From contig NJFT01000006.1 in the NCBI GenBank assembly GCA_002221725.1, positions 1 through 64,000 on the forward strand: a stretch of DNA of 64,000 bases, given 5' to 3'. Source of the DNA: Scedosporium boydii. Its lineage: Eukaryota > Ascomycota > Sordariomycetes > Microascales > Microascaceae. Position numbers and translations under genes: made by a program. Of the stretch, positions 1 through 12,176 are shown piece after piece. The notes beneath the pieces were generated by a model. It saw only the letters and a list, made by a program, of their open reading frames with translations. It ran no database searches and was not told the DNA's origin. Numbering within the stretch: the first letter of the stretch is position 1; every line of letters starts with the position of its first letter.

Positions 1-2
<2 letters not shown>

Positions 3-48
<46 letters not shown>
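3..48. repeat. Poly-T tract
   Basis: This is an uninterrupted run of about 46 T at the left edge of the window. It lies 3' of the chitin deacetylase gene, which is on the minus strand, so it reads as poly-A downstream of that gene. Between it and the stop codon (49-340) I see no further feature. The length of such a run is prone to sequencing error. Confidence 0.9.
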
Positions 49-340
49 CAAGGTTAATGACTCTGTGTTTCCTACAGCGTGCTCTAAAAGAATGTTTGCA
101 AAGTGTGTTGCTCATAGCACAGAGCGAGATGAGACGATAAAGGAAAGAACAAAAAAGAAGTAAAAAAGCCTAAACAAGTTCTAAACGCCGTTTATACCCA
201 TCCGAGCCCGCTGGTATCGTGCAATCAAAACGAAAGAGCTGAGAAAAAAAAATGTGGCTAAATGCCCTCGCAAGAATTATATAAAGTCAATGGAAGGGAA
301 AAGAACAGTTGCTTTTGTCCGCTTCCTCAAGCCAACAGCA

Positions 341-1729
341 TCAAGCTAGGCATGAGAGCAAGACGAGAGACGTCCAAAGAAGGACGTGCTTTCCTGTAAT
401 AACACTCGCCGCTGAGATTTGGGGTTCTACAGAATCATCATCATCTTTGATTTCCGGCGGAGCCGCCACCCTGTTGAGACTGAGACCCCCGGCCGCCTTC
501 TCTCCAACTGTCACGCTAGGAGAGCTAGAGGAGGGTCGAACATGGCTTGAGACAGCGTTGCCGATGACCGATTCGCTAACGGGGTTTCCAGTCTTGGCAT
601 CTCGATACCAGTTGGACTTTGGGTCACCGAGGCAATCACCAACCGTCACGAGCTTATAGCCTGCTTGTCGTGCCTTATCAATCATGAACTGAGTAAGCCC
701 GTGAACGGTGTCGAGGTGGATGTCATGTGCAAGGGTAATCACTCCAGCCGTTCGAGGATTGGCTTTGGCAAGAAGAGTTTCGTAATTGGCCTTGGCCTTG
801 GCTCCGTCTACTTGCCAATCTTTCGTGTCAAGATTGTAGTTTGTCTTGGAGATATTCCGTTAGCTGTGGTCAGAGAAAGACGCGGATGGTTCCACGACCA
901 AAGAGGAGGGGGTCAGAACATACAACATGATATCCGAGAGACGCAAGTTCTGCCATGCAATCTGCCCCGCAGCTCGTGTACGGAGGCCGGTAGTAGGTTG
1001 GGAAAAATCCGAACAGGTCGGCTAGGGCAATCTCATTTTTGACAATCTGTCTGTGGCGCTCCTCTAGCGAGACGGATTCCATGTTCTCATGACTCCAGGA
1101 ATGACTGGCAATTTGGTGTCCATCAGCCAGCATCCGTCGGAGCATGGCAGGGTTCTCTGTTGAACGGTTGTTGATGGCACCTTTGGCCCCGTTCACTCCG
1201 GTGACATAGAAAGTGGCCAGAACATTATTCTCTTTGAGGAGATCAAGGAGCTCGTTGGTGTAATGGTAGGGCCCATCGTCGAAAGTGAGAGCCATCGTGC
1301 CTGGAGTAGTGCAACTGGTGATGTCGACGCCGTATGGGACCTGGCCGAACTTGGGCCGTAACACGTCGGAGGTATCATGACCGCGGGGCCATATATTCCC
1401 ATGGCAGGCTGGGCCGTAGGCGAGCTGGCAGCCAGGCGAGGTGCAGTACTGGCCTCCGATTCCGCAAACACCCTGTTGAATCTGAGTGTCAGCAGGAGAC
1501 GAGTGAAGGTCAATAAGCCAAGGTATGGAGTCTGGCATCTAACCTGAATCGAGCAGCAGAGGCCTTCTTCGCAAGATCCGACCCAAGGGCCGCAGGATCC
1601 TCCGGTAGAAACCCTCTTTGCCAGTCGAGGGTGCCCGTCAGAACTGACTGACGGCTGGGAACGCACATCGCCAGCAGTAACCAAGCCAGCCAGGGCCAGG
1701 GAGCCAGTGACAATACCGATGAAGAACAT
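341..1729 (-). CDS. Chitin/polysaccharide deacetylase (CE4) with N-terminal chitin-binding module
   Basis: Predicted secreted enzyme that removes acetyl groups from chitin or chito-oligomers at the cell wall. Exons read 1729-1544, 1472-924 and 844-341, giving 412 aa. The start gives a hydrophobic signal peptide (MFFIGIVTGSLALAG). A Cys-rich CBM18-like module follows (about residues 46-80). Using the acceptor at 1473 restores the usual CC-S-x4-CG spacing; the AG nine bases upstream would not. The CE4 domain carries TFDDGP (metal Asp), HSWSH (His-x3-His), RPPY and a late LAHD motif. Intron 2 (923-845) has a CTAAC branch site and joins the strand LGYHV to TNYNLDTKDW. The C-terminal part is Ser/Pro-rich and ends in a hydrophobic tail, as in GPI-anchored deacetylases. 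Deacetylation of other sugars cannot be excluded. Confidence 0.9.
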
Positions 1730-3976
1730 ATTGCTAATTTTAATGTCCTTGTCGATCGATCTGAAGGTATGCAGAATAGCGAAGAGGATGTCAGGCTGTT
1801 GAGAAAACGAGTGTGTGTGTGGTTGGAGTCCCCCTCAAGTTGGGCGCATTCAAGTGGAAAAATTAAAGAAAAGAAAGAGCGACGTAATGATGTGGTGGTA
1901 TCTGAACGAATGGACGACGAAATATCGAGTATTCTCAGCTGTTCTAGAGATTATCGTCACTAGACAATAGACAATAGCGAGTGCACGAAAAGGATTGGAC
2001 AGGACGAAACCCTGGTAGAGGAGAAGAAGAATATGAAGAAGAAGACAAGATGCATCGCCGGGAAGCCTGGCTTTTCTTCAGAAGGAACTTGAATCGATGA
2101 CGACTTGGAGGCTCGGGCCTGGACCTTGGCCAACTTGGCCGACTTGGTCTCTGGGCGGATCCACTGCGGAGCTCTTGCCTTTACGTTCTGCGTCGCGGTT
2201 TCCGTAAACTCATCGAGGAAACCATTTGTTCTTTTTTCCTAGACATGAGGTCGAATGCTCCTGCCTGGCTCCACAATAGAAGGATCGACCCAGCTGGATC
2301 GAAGTATCGTTGAGAAGGCATATTCCAAGGCCAAGAAGAGAGTGGATATGATCTCCTCGGGGGTCCGGCCATGTAGTATTACTTATACAAGAACTACCAA
2401 CAATGAAGTGCCCGAGATCGACGTGTGGATGATGCGACGAAAAGCAAGAAATGCCCGTCGGCAGTGGAATCGACAGCACAGCGGAGCCCATGTCAAACAT
2501 CAGGTCTCAAGGGAAGCTGTTTAGTATTGCTCCGGTGTAAGAGACATTGACGAGTGAGGTATTACAGATCAGGTCATGAAGAGCATTGAGACGGCCGCGT
2601 TGCTTGTGGCCTGTGTCTAGGATCTCTGCTGGTTTGTGCTCACGGTCATTTTCTTCTTCGTCCGTGACGAGCCGCGGCCAGAAGCCGAAATGTCTAGAAT
2701 TTTGACTTGAATAATCCTCCCTCCTTTCCTCGGATAACAAGTGTAGCCTACGGACCTGATGGATTGAGATCTCGGAGCGGGAGTGTGCGCACCTCGATCA
2801 ATGTCTTTCACTCCGGCAGACAGATTGGATTTCCCGGTGGTGCTCTGGCTGGTAGAAATAGGGTTACAGAAGCTGCAGAAAAACCGCTATTCTCGTAGGC
2901 TCTGGAGAATCAATGTTCGGATAGCTCCTTGCTACGAAGTCATCGTGAGAATTAATGTTTGTAGCTCTTTCCTACGAAGCCGTCGTCCTGCTTTTCGGTG
3001 ACGGCATCCATTGTTCTAGAGCTGCGAATTCGCTACGGAAGAAATTGCGACTTTGCCTTCGATCCTCAAGCGCACAGGGACCTCTTGTATTTGAAACTAA
3101 CTATTCCTGTTTGCGGATCAAAGACATTGGGGCTTGGCGTGAATTATGTGAATTATCCAAGCCCAAAAGATAATGTGGACAGAGGCAGTAGTAGTCTGTG
3201 CTAGATCGTGGTGAGAAGAGAGACAAAGTTGGCCTTGGAATGAAATAAATGGCGGGGCTGGGAAGAGGAAGGCGAAACGGAATCGGACCGCAAATCGTAT
3301 ATTAACGGGAGAGAGAGAGAGTGGCAGACAAACATTAATCGATTGAAGGGTCCAGGTACAAATCCTCTGTGGTGAAACAAAAAGAAGGGACCACCGAGGC
3401 AGAGGAAAGACACAAGGGGAACACCAAGGAGAAAGAGTGAATACAGGAGACTGCATCGTCGGGTCATGACTTACTCGGCGGGTGATCAACGGCATCTCAT
3501 TGAATTCCATCAGGACATTGAATTGTGTTTTTTTTCTTTTTTGCTCTCTACCTATTTTTCCATGGCACCCGGAACTCTCTTGATGGATCACCTCCCATGA
3601 TAGTCAAGAATATACACAAGAATATACCTTCCCATCTCTAGTTAATGCCATAGCTCAGAGGTCCAGCCCAAAGTGAGGCCAGTCCCTCGATGATTTTGAT
3701 CGTAATCTCCATAAAATGAGTGTGAAGTCCTTCCATGGTTTGAAGCAGAAAAATCCCAGGACCAACAATGCAAGCTCGCTCCATCACGTCATAGTCGTAG
3801 TGTACAATGCCTTCCGTCCACTGTCTCAGGAAAAACAAAGACCCCTAAAGTCCAAGGAGAAAGAAAAAGAAAAAGAAAATATGCATCAAATTGAAAACAA
3901 AAGTGTCGATCATCATAGTCGTACAAGTACTCGCCCATATATAGCCAACAAGGAATCAAGGTATATATCGAATGCT
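1730..3976. other. Intergenic, no supported gene
   Basis: This is the presumed 5' region of the chitin deacetylase and the 3' flank of the NIPA gene. Short open frames occur on both strands (the longest is 157 codons on minus at 3118-3591), but none has a recognisable domain or convincing splice continuation. A purine-rich simple stretch (3856-3882, repeats of GAAAAA type) lies near the 3' end of the NIPA gene. Confidence 0.6.
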
Positions 3977-6180
3977 TTAAATGAAAGCTCCGTCCTCGCC
4001 ACTAGGTGCAGGCCTGTTCCTCTCCGCAGGCATCGGTGGCGGCGTGGGTTGTGATGTTGAGGATTGACTTCCGTTCCTGCTGTCATTGTAGCGCCGTCGT
4101 CGAGTGTCGCCATCCTGTCCGTCGCTACCGCGTCGCGGCGGTGTAGTAATACCCCGACCATACCGAGACGAATCCGTGGTGACGGCTGTAGTGGCCGCTT
4201 GTATGGCGCGTGTCTTCTCGTCGTCAATATACCGATCCTCCTCCTCCTCTGAGTACGGGGGGAAGGGAATTGTAACTTGTGAATCTCCTTTGACGAGACC
4301 TAGCCGCTCTTCCTCGGTCGCAGATTTCGCAAACTGATTCGAGTAACGGCGACCCGATGTGGTGGGTCGTTGTCTCGCCTGCTCTTCATCTACTGGCGGT
4401 GCATGCTGATTCCTCCTGAAAAGATTCTGGAATGAGAATTGACGGCGCGGAGAGACGTCAGAAGCGCTGCTGCCAGGTACGGCAAGCATGCCACCAGCTC
4501 CGTGGTATTCCGACCCTTGCGAAGAGGGAAGGCCGTAGGCATTGTCCTGGGATCTCGGATACTGGCTGCTTTGGCCTGGCCCTTGACCGGGAGCGGCAAT
4601 TTCTGTCAATGGAACGGGATGCATAGGACTACGCATCTTGAGATCCGCGGGGAATTCGGATCCCGAAGGAGTCGCCATGCTTCGAGCCCGGTTTCGAATG
4701 GTCCCCGCAATGCTCGACAAGATACTCGGCGTTCGGATAACTTCTCGCTCGCGTTCGTTTTCGTCCTCGGGCGGGAAATATGACATGCCCAATGGCGGGT
4801 GGGGAGTTCGCTGGGGTGCGGTGAATTGCGGTGGCAAGGTAGATGATGATCGGTAGGGTGAGGTGCTTGGCCGATTAACCAAGATCGTTTTCCTCCTCCG
4901 TAAGCCATCCCACTCGTATACAGGACCATCTTCGCTGACGGATTCGAGTTGTTCTGCCCTCTTCTCCTCCTGTAGCCGGCGCAGCTCCTCAAGCTCCCAC
5001 TTCTGCCTCGCCTGCGATATGCGTCGTACGATAGCAGCGGTGCCTCGAATCGCATCCGCCTTTGGTTCGGTCTCAGGTTGTTCTTGTTCGGCAATCGTTT
5101 GAATCTGGTCTAGATCCCCCTTGAAGACTGCAGCATCCGGCACATCCTTGGCGGATTTCGACAGCTGCAACAATACGACTCCGGCGCAAATGGTCAAAAA
5201 GCCATTGACAATCGTGATAATCTGTATTGGTGTTCCCTTGAAGCCTCGGAATAGGACAATGGAGCTGATGATGGTTGTCGAGGTGAAATAGACGTAGTAA
5301 GTAGGGGTGACTAGGGCAGCATTGAAAAGATTCAAGGCTTTCTGTTTAGAGTGTTAGTATAAGAGTGACAAAAAAAGACGGGGACAGGGTTCGGGAAACT
5401 GACGTTTAGGTAAATAATCTCAGTAACGAGGGTAGCAATAACGAAGACGAGGAGGACGTAGAGGAACCACTGGTTAAACTGTGGTGTACCTCCGGCCTGG
5501 GCAATGATGGCAGCACCTAACCCCTGGATCGCGACAACACTCAGGCCTCCAACCCAGCTGCAGATTGAGATGTAGACAAGCATGTTCTTCTTCCCCCATC
5601 TCGGGCCCGCATAGAGAGCGGTGATGACGGATCCGACAATGATGACGCCAGCGTAGCTAAGGAATCCGGGAGAAATGACGAAACCCTGCATCTGTTGAAT
5701 GTTCGCCACGGCCGACGACTTCGGAGCGTTGAGGACGATGACTACAGATCCAACGATGCAGAGAAAGCAGCCCACTTTGCCCACAAGGCTCAGGCGTTCC
5801 TTCAAGAAGATGGCAGACAAAACGGTGGCGATGACGACGGAGAGAGCCCCGAGGGGCGTGACGAGGATGGCATCGGTGAAGGCGTATGCAACGAAATTTA
5901 GAATCTCTCCAACAATCATGAGTGTCATTCCGCTCCACCACCACGCATTCTTGAGGTATCCATAGCCCTCGCCTGCTACTTCTTGGTATTTCTCGTTGGC
6001 TTTGAGCAGGCCGAACTTTTTTAAGACGAACGATGATCCGATGAACACTCCAGAGGAGACGGCTAGTATGATGCCGACCACTCGAAATATGGGCGGCCGC
6101 TCGGCGGCGTTGGGGTCGGATACCCCATTTCTTGCGAATATACCGTTCGATGAGGCGAGGATGTGTGCGGTGGTGTCCAT
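3977..6180 (-). CDS. NIPA-type magnesium transporter (DUF803 family)
   Basis: Multi-pass membrane protein of the NIPA/DUF803 family, whose characterised members move Mg2+; in the drug/metabolite transporter fold. Two exons, 6180-5404 and 5341-3977, give 713 aa; the 62-nt intron joins EIIYLN to KALNLFNAAL. About nine hydrophobic helices occupy residues 30-345. The conserved core is visible: an F-x-G-S-S-F-V-x-K-K-F-G-L stretch after helix 1, the WWSGM segment, and the TPLGALSVV helix. The remaining 370 residues are a hydrophilic, Ser/Pro/Arg-rich cytosolic tail with a Gln/Glu/Arg-rich possible coiled coil (around residues 370-400), a common extension in fungal members. Metal specificity is inferred from family only. 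Confidence 0.88.
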
Positions 6181-9100
6181 TGCGGCGGAGAGAGGTAGAG
6201 TCGCTGGCGACGGGGCGCCGGCGGTATAGAGGGAGTCGTGCTCACGGTTGCGGTCGTCGTCAGTCTCGGTAATGTGTGATGGTGTTGTGATACTGGAGAG
6301 GGATTTGGTCGAAGGAAGAAAGTGGTTGCGGCGAAGATCGAAAGGGTAATATCGGACGGACAGGGAGCCGAAGGAGGACAGGGTACGGTACGCTCGGGAC
6401 TGGTGACTACGGATATTCGTGGATTCGGGAGTCTGGGGATCGTCAAGGTCGAGTGATGTGTGGGACTTGTGCCGGCTGGGTCGTTTGGGACATCAGGGCC
6501 AAGAGTCTCGACTAGACAAGTGGCACGGAGGCTCGCTGACCAGCAGCGACAAGGGTAGGCGAAGATCTCTCTCCTCCCACGCTCAATGTCTGCTCACTCT
6601 TGTCACAGGTAGGCTCGAAAGGGGGGGGGAGACAGGAAATCGAAACCTCTCGAGACGTCTGTTGTGCGAGAAACCTGGTTTGCCGAGGCGAGACAAGTGT
6701 CCGTGATGGCGAACAGGCACCGAGGCCGCCTTTGCTGGCACTGATTCAAGAATCGTGAAGTGGATATTTCCGAGGTATTGAAGAAATAATTCGCCTTGCC
6801 CCTTTCCCCAAAGAGTACATAGAAAAATTATATTATATCGACAACAAAACAGATGTCATCGGACTGGGGAATTTTGAATGAGGAAGAACAGACAGCCCTG
6901 AGGTAATTGTGCACATGTTTTTCGAACTCAGCACCTTCCTGCCAAGGTATCCAGCCCCCAGCAACTTTAATCACGAAACTTGGGTTGCTCAAGACAACAA
7001 GATAACGCGAGCTGAGGTGGAAGAGGCATGTCACAGGTACATCCACTATTACGACGCTCCCTGCCAGTTGGCACAGTTAGCGCCACAGGAGTACGAAATG
7101 GTGGGGCCGGGTAAAAGTCGGCGGCTGAAAGCGTAGTTTTGATTGGCTTCTCCCGCACCAACCTCAAACACTCTTCGACAGAACGGAGGTGTGCCAGGGT
7201 ATGTGAACCAACCCCTCTCTGAGGATCACTCCGTCCTCATTCTCATTCTCCCTTCGAGCCAGCGGAAAAGCGATGAACGATCATCGAGAGAACCCCATAA
7301 TGATGGTATTAATAGAACGGGCCTTGGGAAAGTTCGGCGCATTCTCAGTTGAGAACCAAACGTCTTAGTTCTCCGGACACCGCAGATCGCACATCATCCC
7401 CCCAGCTAACCTGAGGCCTAGAATCAGTCGAGGATCTGTCGAAGTCGGCGCATTTGTATCAATAGCCTCGGTGTGGAGAATTGGGGCTGGGAATTCAATA
7501 GCTTGTTCTCACGCACTCTCTAGACTCGAGAAAGAGGGGCACCTGTTACCCCCAAAAGGGGGCTTTTTGAAAGAAGCTTTTTAAAGGTGTTTTAGCATTG
7601 CTATTCTTAGGTTGCGTTTGCAACCCAATTTTTGAACGGGGCGGTGCTCAGCCTCTTGAAGGTCGAGGTACTTCCAGTCCTGTAACACGAGATGTGCCAG
7701 GGGCCGTCGTCTGGGCTGAGGGCCTATTAATACCTCGTACTGATTTCGGGGCGGGCTGCCGTCCTTGGAGTAAGAAGCACAAACCCCCATTTTCGGGCCT
7801 CCTCGTCTGGGTCTGGGTAAAAGGGAAGGCCTTTCCGAGATCGCCTAAACCTTCAAGCTGCGAAAAATAGAAACGGCTCGTGGTTGCAGCGGAGATACAA
7901 CCGACTTGAAGAGCCCTTCACGCAGTTCTTGATGTCCCCGAGCCCGAATATGATCACGTGATTTGGATTGACCCTGGACCAGGGGCAGGGAGGACTTCTT
8001 CAAGAAGATCAATTGACGTCAATGACATCTTGGACGGGAGATACTGTTCGGCTTTGCTCTGTCGAGAACGAATTTTGTATTCTTCCAATGCAGCAGGACA
8101 ACCAAAATACCAAAATCGATTCTTGAAATTTGACGTGGGATTTTATATATGTATCCAATTCCCTGAAAGCCTTTCTCTCCGATTGCATCGATCGACGCAG
8201 AGGATCGTCGGGTTGGCACCACAAGTCTGCTAAGAGCCCTGCACCCAGGCCGGAAGGGTTTTAAACGTTAGTTCGAGAGATCCTCGCTCCCACCTAACAT
8301 ATCCTAGATCAAGTGTTAAACGGATTGTTTTATATTTGAAAATACTTATCTAGTACCCGCCATGAGACAGGCTGGGTGGTAGACCTGACCCCCTAAAATA
8401 ATACTTAAAACTCTGGTAGAGGATTAGTTCTTGCGTGACGAGGCAGAGAGAAAATTGAATACGGATAGGACGTGAAGGGGCAAGAAACGGCGCGAGGCAC
8501 TGACCGGGCCAGGGAGTCTGGCTATTACATAGCTCCGCGTCCACCCCAGTCGCGACGCTTGTCACCTCGCCAGCTTCCGTCCCGCTGCCCATGGCGGTCA
8601 AGTCAATACCTTTTTAATCCGGCGGACCCGTCTCGACCATACCGTCTATGTACGGGCGGGAGGTGTGGCGGATCCCCAGGATAGTGAAGGCAAAGGCGGG
8701 TAATAGTTGATGGGAGGGACGAGGTTGGTAAAGAAGCCGACCGTGTCTAGGAGTATCGTCGATGTACGCCGGCGACCTTGGCCGGGAACGAGAGCAGGCT
8801 GGCCGGCCGCCACGACCTCAGAAGTGCGTGGGCCGCGGGAGTGATGCGCGGGAGCATGCTGAGCACCGACGACGAGATAGCGTGTAAGTTCTCGGCCGCA
8901 AAGGACTCGTCCGTGACGGCGAGCAGGGCTGCGATGCCGAGGCGCCACGCGCCAGAGTCATCCTTGCCCATGGAAAACTTAATTTTTCGTTTATTGTTAG
9001 AAAAAAATTTATTTAGCTAAAGGATTGTTATCTTCGAGGCGATACCAAGGGAGCCATATTAAGAAGCTGTCCTACATAAGTGAGCAGAAAAGAGACACTA

Positions 9101-9865
9101 CTCGAGTTCTCTTTAACTGGGCAGTGCACGCAAAAAGCCTCGAAAAATAGGGCAAGGGTGGACAAGACGCTACAAATTACTAGTTAGGGTAGGGTTCTCT
9201 TATAAAGATGAATAGGTCGATGTAAAGCTGTAGGATAAGTACACTACATCTGAGAGCCTGGCGGCCCTATACACTTCTCGCAACAGCCGAGCTATCGGGC
9301 TTCCTCCCAATTTGGATAATCTTCGGGGTTTGACAATATAGATGGAAAACCTACCTTGGTAAGCATCAAAATCAAGGGAGAATATCATCCTATACCTAGT
9401 ACTGGTCGAGCTGCTGTGGAGATATTATTGGCTTGCCGAGGACCATGATATCTGACCTCAGGCTGCCAGACGTGGTGGGAGGGGCTATGCCCGATTTACA
9501 AAGAATGATTAAATTATGTTGGCCTATCATAGCTAAAATATGAAGGCAAGGCCATTGCTTTTATATGTTGGTGAGAGACGGGGAGCGGCGTTTATATCAA
9601 AAGGCGGCCTTTCAGCATTACAGCGTTAGGTTACATATACTATGCAACAGATTAGCTTTAGTTACCTTACTGAATGGGTCATTCATAGTGGGATATTGCC
9701 TCAGTCTAAACTAGAAGTCGAATCTTCATCAGGTCATAATAAATTTGGCTCAACTGCACCTCCTATGTACTGTATTGGGCCATTTGTTGACCTTTTCCTC
9801 ATATATCCAGCAAAAAAAAAGGTCGTATCAATCGATGAATACACAATTACATGGGCCTAGTCCGT
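6181..9865. other. Long gene-poor region, partly AT-rich
   Basis: No complete gene is supported. The first several hundred bases are the likely promoter of the NIPA gene. A short hairpin (CCCCC-AAAA-GGGGG, about 7549-7562) is present. From about 8980 to 9650 the sequence is AT-rich and full of stops, as in decayed repeats. A GC-rich island at 8640-8971 is listed separately. Confidence 0.55.
8747..8971 (-). pseudogene. GC-rich open frame, possible decayed gene fragment
   Basis: A 74-codon frame with coding-like composition (many Ala, Leu and Ser codons ending in G or C) sits inside a GC-rich island bounded by AT-rich DNA. It begins with ATG (MGKDDSGAWRLGIAALLAV) and runs through an amphipathic Leu/Ala-rich stretch to a stop. 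I do not recognise a family. It could be a leftover of a larger gene or chance. Confidence 0.25.
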
Positions 9866-11229
9866 TTACTCAGCATCTAGTGGCGCCTTTGGAGGAGTGT
9901 TATCGACCTGAACACCGCCCCTCTTCTTCTCCTTGCTATCAGGCATAGGGAGCGCCCATCCGTCTTCGTCCTCGGGCGTCGATAGCCACAGCCTAAGAAG
10001 GTGGCGGCGAGGAGCCGGTGGCGGGTAGTCTAAATTATCAACAGTTAGAACAAGCCTCTTATCACGGATCGATGCTCCTCAGCTTACCCTTGTATTCCGT
10101 CCTGGCGTGGAGGAGATGAGCGTTGCTGACGAACTGAATATCTCCCACTTCCAGGATCATGTGCAACGCCAGGCGCTGGGCGGTTTCCTCCAAGGTCTTC
10201 GCCGCGTGTTCCTGCTCGGGGCTCAGGGCTGGGACCAGACCCCGATCAGAGAACCTCTTGAGGGATCGGACGTAATACGGGTCCCACTTGATATAGACTC
10301 GGTTCTTGCCACCGTTTTCTAGATATATGATAGGCTGTCGGGTCCACTCCTCCTGTCCACTCGAGACCTCACCCTTGCGATCGAAGTACCAAATGGGCTG
10401 CGTCAACAGATCAGCCACGTCGGGGCTTTCCTTCACCAACGTGTTCCACACATGGTGGACGCTGACAATGTCGCTTTCGCCGCCTTCCGCCGCACGATGC
10501 ACGCACAGCAAGCCGACAATATCGCCATCGTCGGTATGGAAGAACTGACGAGCCGTGGTGCGGTAGATGCGGACTTTGTGGATTTGGGTGGGGTCGTCGC
10601 CGACGTCCTTGACGTGGCCGAGGACGTGACCACGGCCGTTTTGCGAGAGGAAATAGCCCAGGTGAGTGCCAAGACCCATGTAGCCTACGGCAGTCTTATG
10701 AGGGCCCCAAGCGTCGGCCGGGAAGCCCTTGAATAGGATGAAACCCTTGCCGTTGAGAAGGTCATCCCGAAGGGTAGCGAGGACTTTGCCCAGGATGGGA
10801 AGAGGAAACAGTTCCTTGACGTAAGTGTAAGCCGGGCTTGACTTCTACAAATTGACAAAAAGAAGAAGAAAAGAACAAAGAACAGGATAGTGATGAGTAG
10901 CTTACCTTAGAGATACCCGTGAGCTCTGTTCCACTCGCAATAAAGTTGTCGGCGGCTTTTCCAAGCTCTTCCACCTCTTCGGGCGTGAAGGGGTGCGTCC
11001 ACTTTCCGGGGCTATTTTCAAAGTCCTCCTTACGCCACACAGTTGGCCCCGTGATTTCCTTGGGGAATTCTGAGTACGGCTTTAGAGCGTCGTAGAGGGG
11101 CGGGTGTTGTCCCGATGTCCTGATGCCATCGGGGAAGATGTCTCGAGGGGCTTCATGGTTCTTGGTTGGTGCCCGACTCGAGGTGGGGTGGGTGCGGGGA
11201 GCATCGTCGACAAGGATTCCAGGAGCCAT
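9866..11229 (-). CDS. TauD/TfdA-family Fe(II)/2-oxoglutarate dioxygenase
   Basis: Predicted non-haem iron, 2-oxoglutarate-dependent dioxygenase of the TauD/TfdA (clavaminate synthase-like) superfamily; substrate unknown. Exons 11229-10906, 10844-10088 and 10029-9866 give 414 aa. Iron ligands are visible as His211-x-Asp213 (QFFHTDDGD) and His354 in LLHART, which also supplies the Arg expected for 2-oxoglutarate binding. The last exon is short and outside the main frame; it was placed because donor GGTAAGC and acceptor TTTAG rejoin the frame and end at TAA 9868-9866. I chose ATG 11229; the frame extends a few codons upstream but without another ATG. Taurine, sulfonate or secondary-metabolite hydroxylation are all possible roles. 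Confidence 0.85.
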
Positions 11230-12176
11230 GGTCGACAACAATAGTCTGTGAGTTCAATTGCAAGACTCTGATGAATATAATAGGCTATCAGGACCAGGGG
11301 TAAGTTCAGGGGTAAGTTTATATATATGTAGTTAGGCTTATCACGGGTGGCAGCTCCGGTGGCCGGCTTGCTCTGTCCGAGATAAATGCTTTGGGAGCGG
11401 CCTCTCGATCCGTTTATATAATCGAAATTCCCGATGAAGAAACTCCTACATCGGCACTCGGTCGAGCTCACCAGTGATATTTCCGTCCTGGTGTTACGAT
11501 TGTTACGCCAGAAGTGCGGGGCCAGATTGCGTGCTCAGCTTTAGAGAACAAGCACGACGTTTAGGAGGTAATGACGCGATGGCTGATTATAACGCAGCGA
11601 ATTTTCCGGCTCTCTTGGCCACGCAAAATACCGCCGAATCCCCGGCATGCGGCATGCGCTAGAAGAGGTCCGGAACTTCCAAGCCATTCCTAGACGAGTG
11701 CGTTTTCGGCGGAAAGTGGTGCTATTCCTCCTGCCCGAAAGGCGTGCGTGCCTGTCGAATGGATACCCGCGGCAGAGAGGTTCCAGGCCTTACGGCTGGA
11801 CGTCTAAAAGAATAGTAATCACGCCTTTAATATAGTGAGTTGTATCATTAATCAAGTATGAGCTTCGGCCTGAGCCGGGAAGAGCCTATATCGACAGTTC
11901 TGCATTGGTGTTACTGCCCCCAATACCCAATGCCTGACCGGGCCAGTATCTAAGTGTTCTCAAGAGGACGGCTTTGCTATTTCAACAATCTCCATTACTC
12001 GCCAAATGAAAATCATAGAGCGAATAGTATAATTCAGAGAAAGAGGCCTATAGGGCGTCTCGTGAAAATTAATCAAATCCAATCAACTTCAAAATTTATG
12101 GCAGAAGCCTAACTAAGACCAGTGAACTATAAAACAAAACTATAAAGCAGCTACTCCCCTCATCATGACGTCCGCT
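11230..12176. other. Intergenic, promoter of dioxygenase and 3' flank of permease
   Basis: The two neighbouring genes are both on minus. The stretch from about 11800 to 12150 is AT-rich and shows no open frame of interest. Nothing else is recognised. Confidence 0.5.

Noticed and set aside
1473..1481. Acceptor AG at 1482 for chitin deacetylase intron 1
   Set aside because: It would insert IQQ into the CC-S-x4-CG spacing of the chitin-binding module; the AG at 1473 gives normal spacing and a better branch distance.
3118..3591. Minus-strand open frame of 157 codons
   Set aside because: Composition is low-complexity (Phe, Ser, Pro, Leu rich), with no motif or splice continuation.
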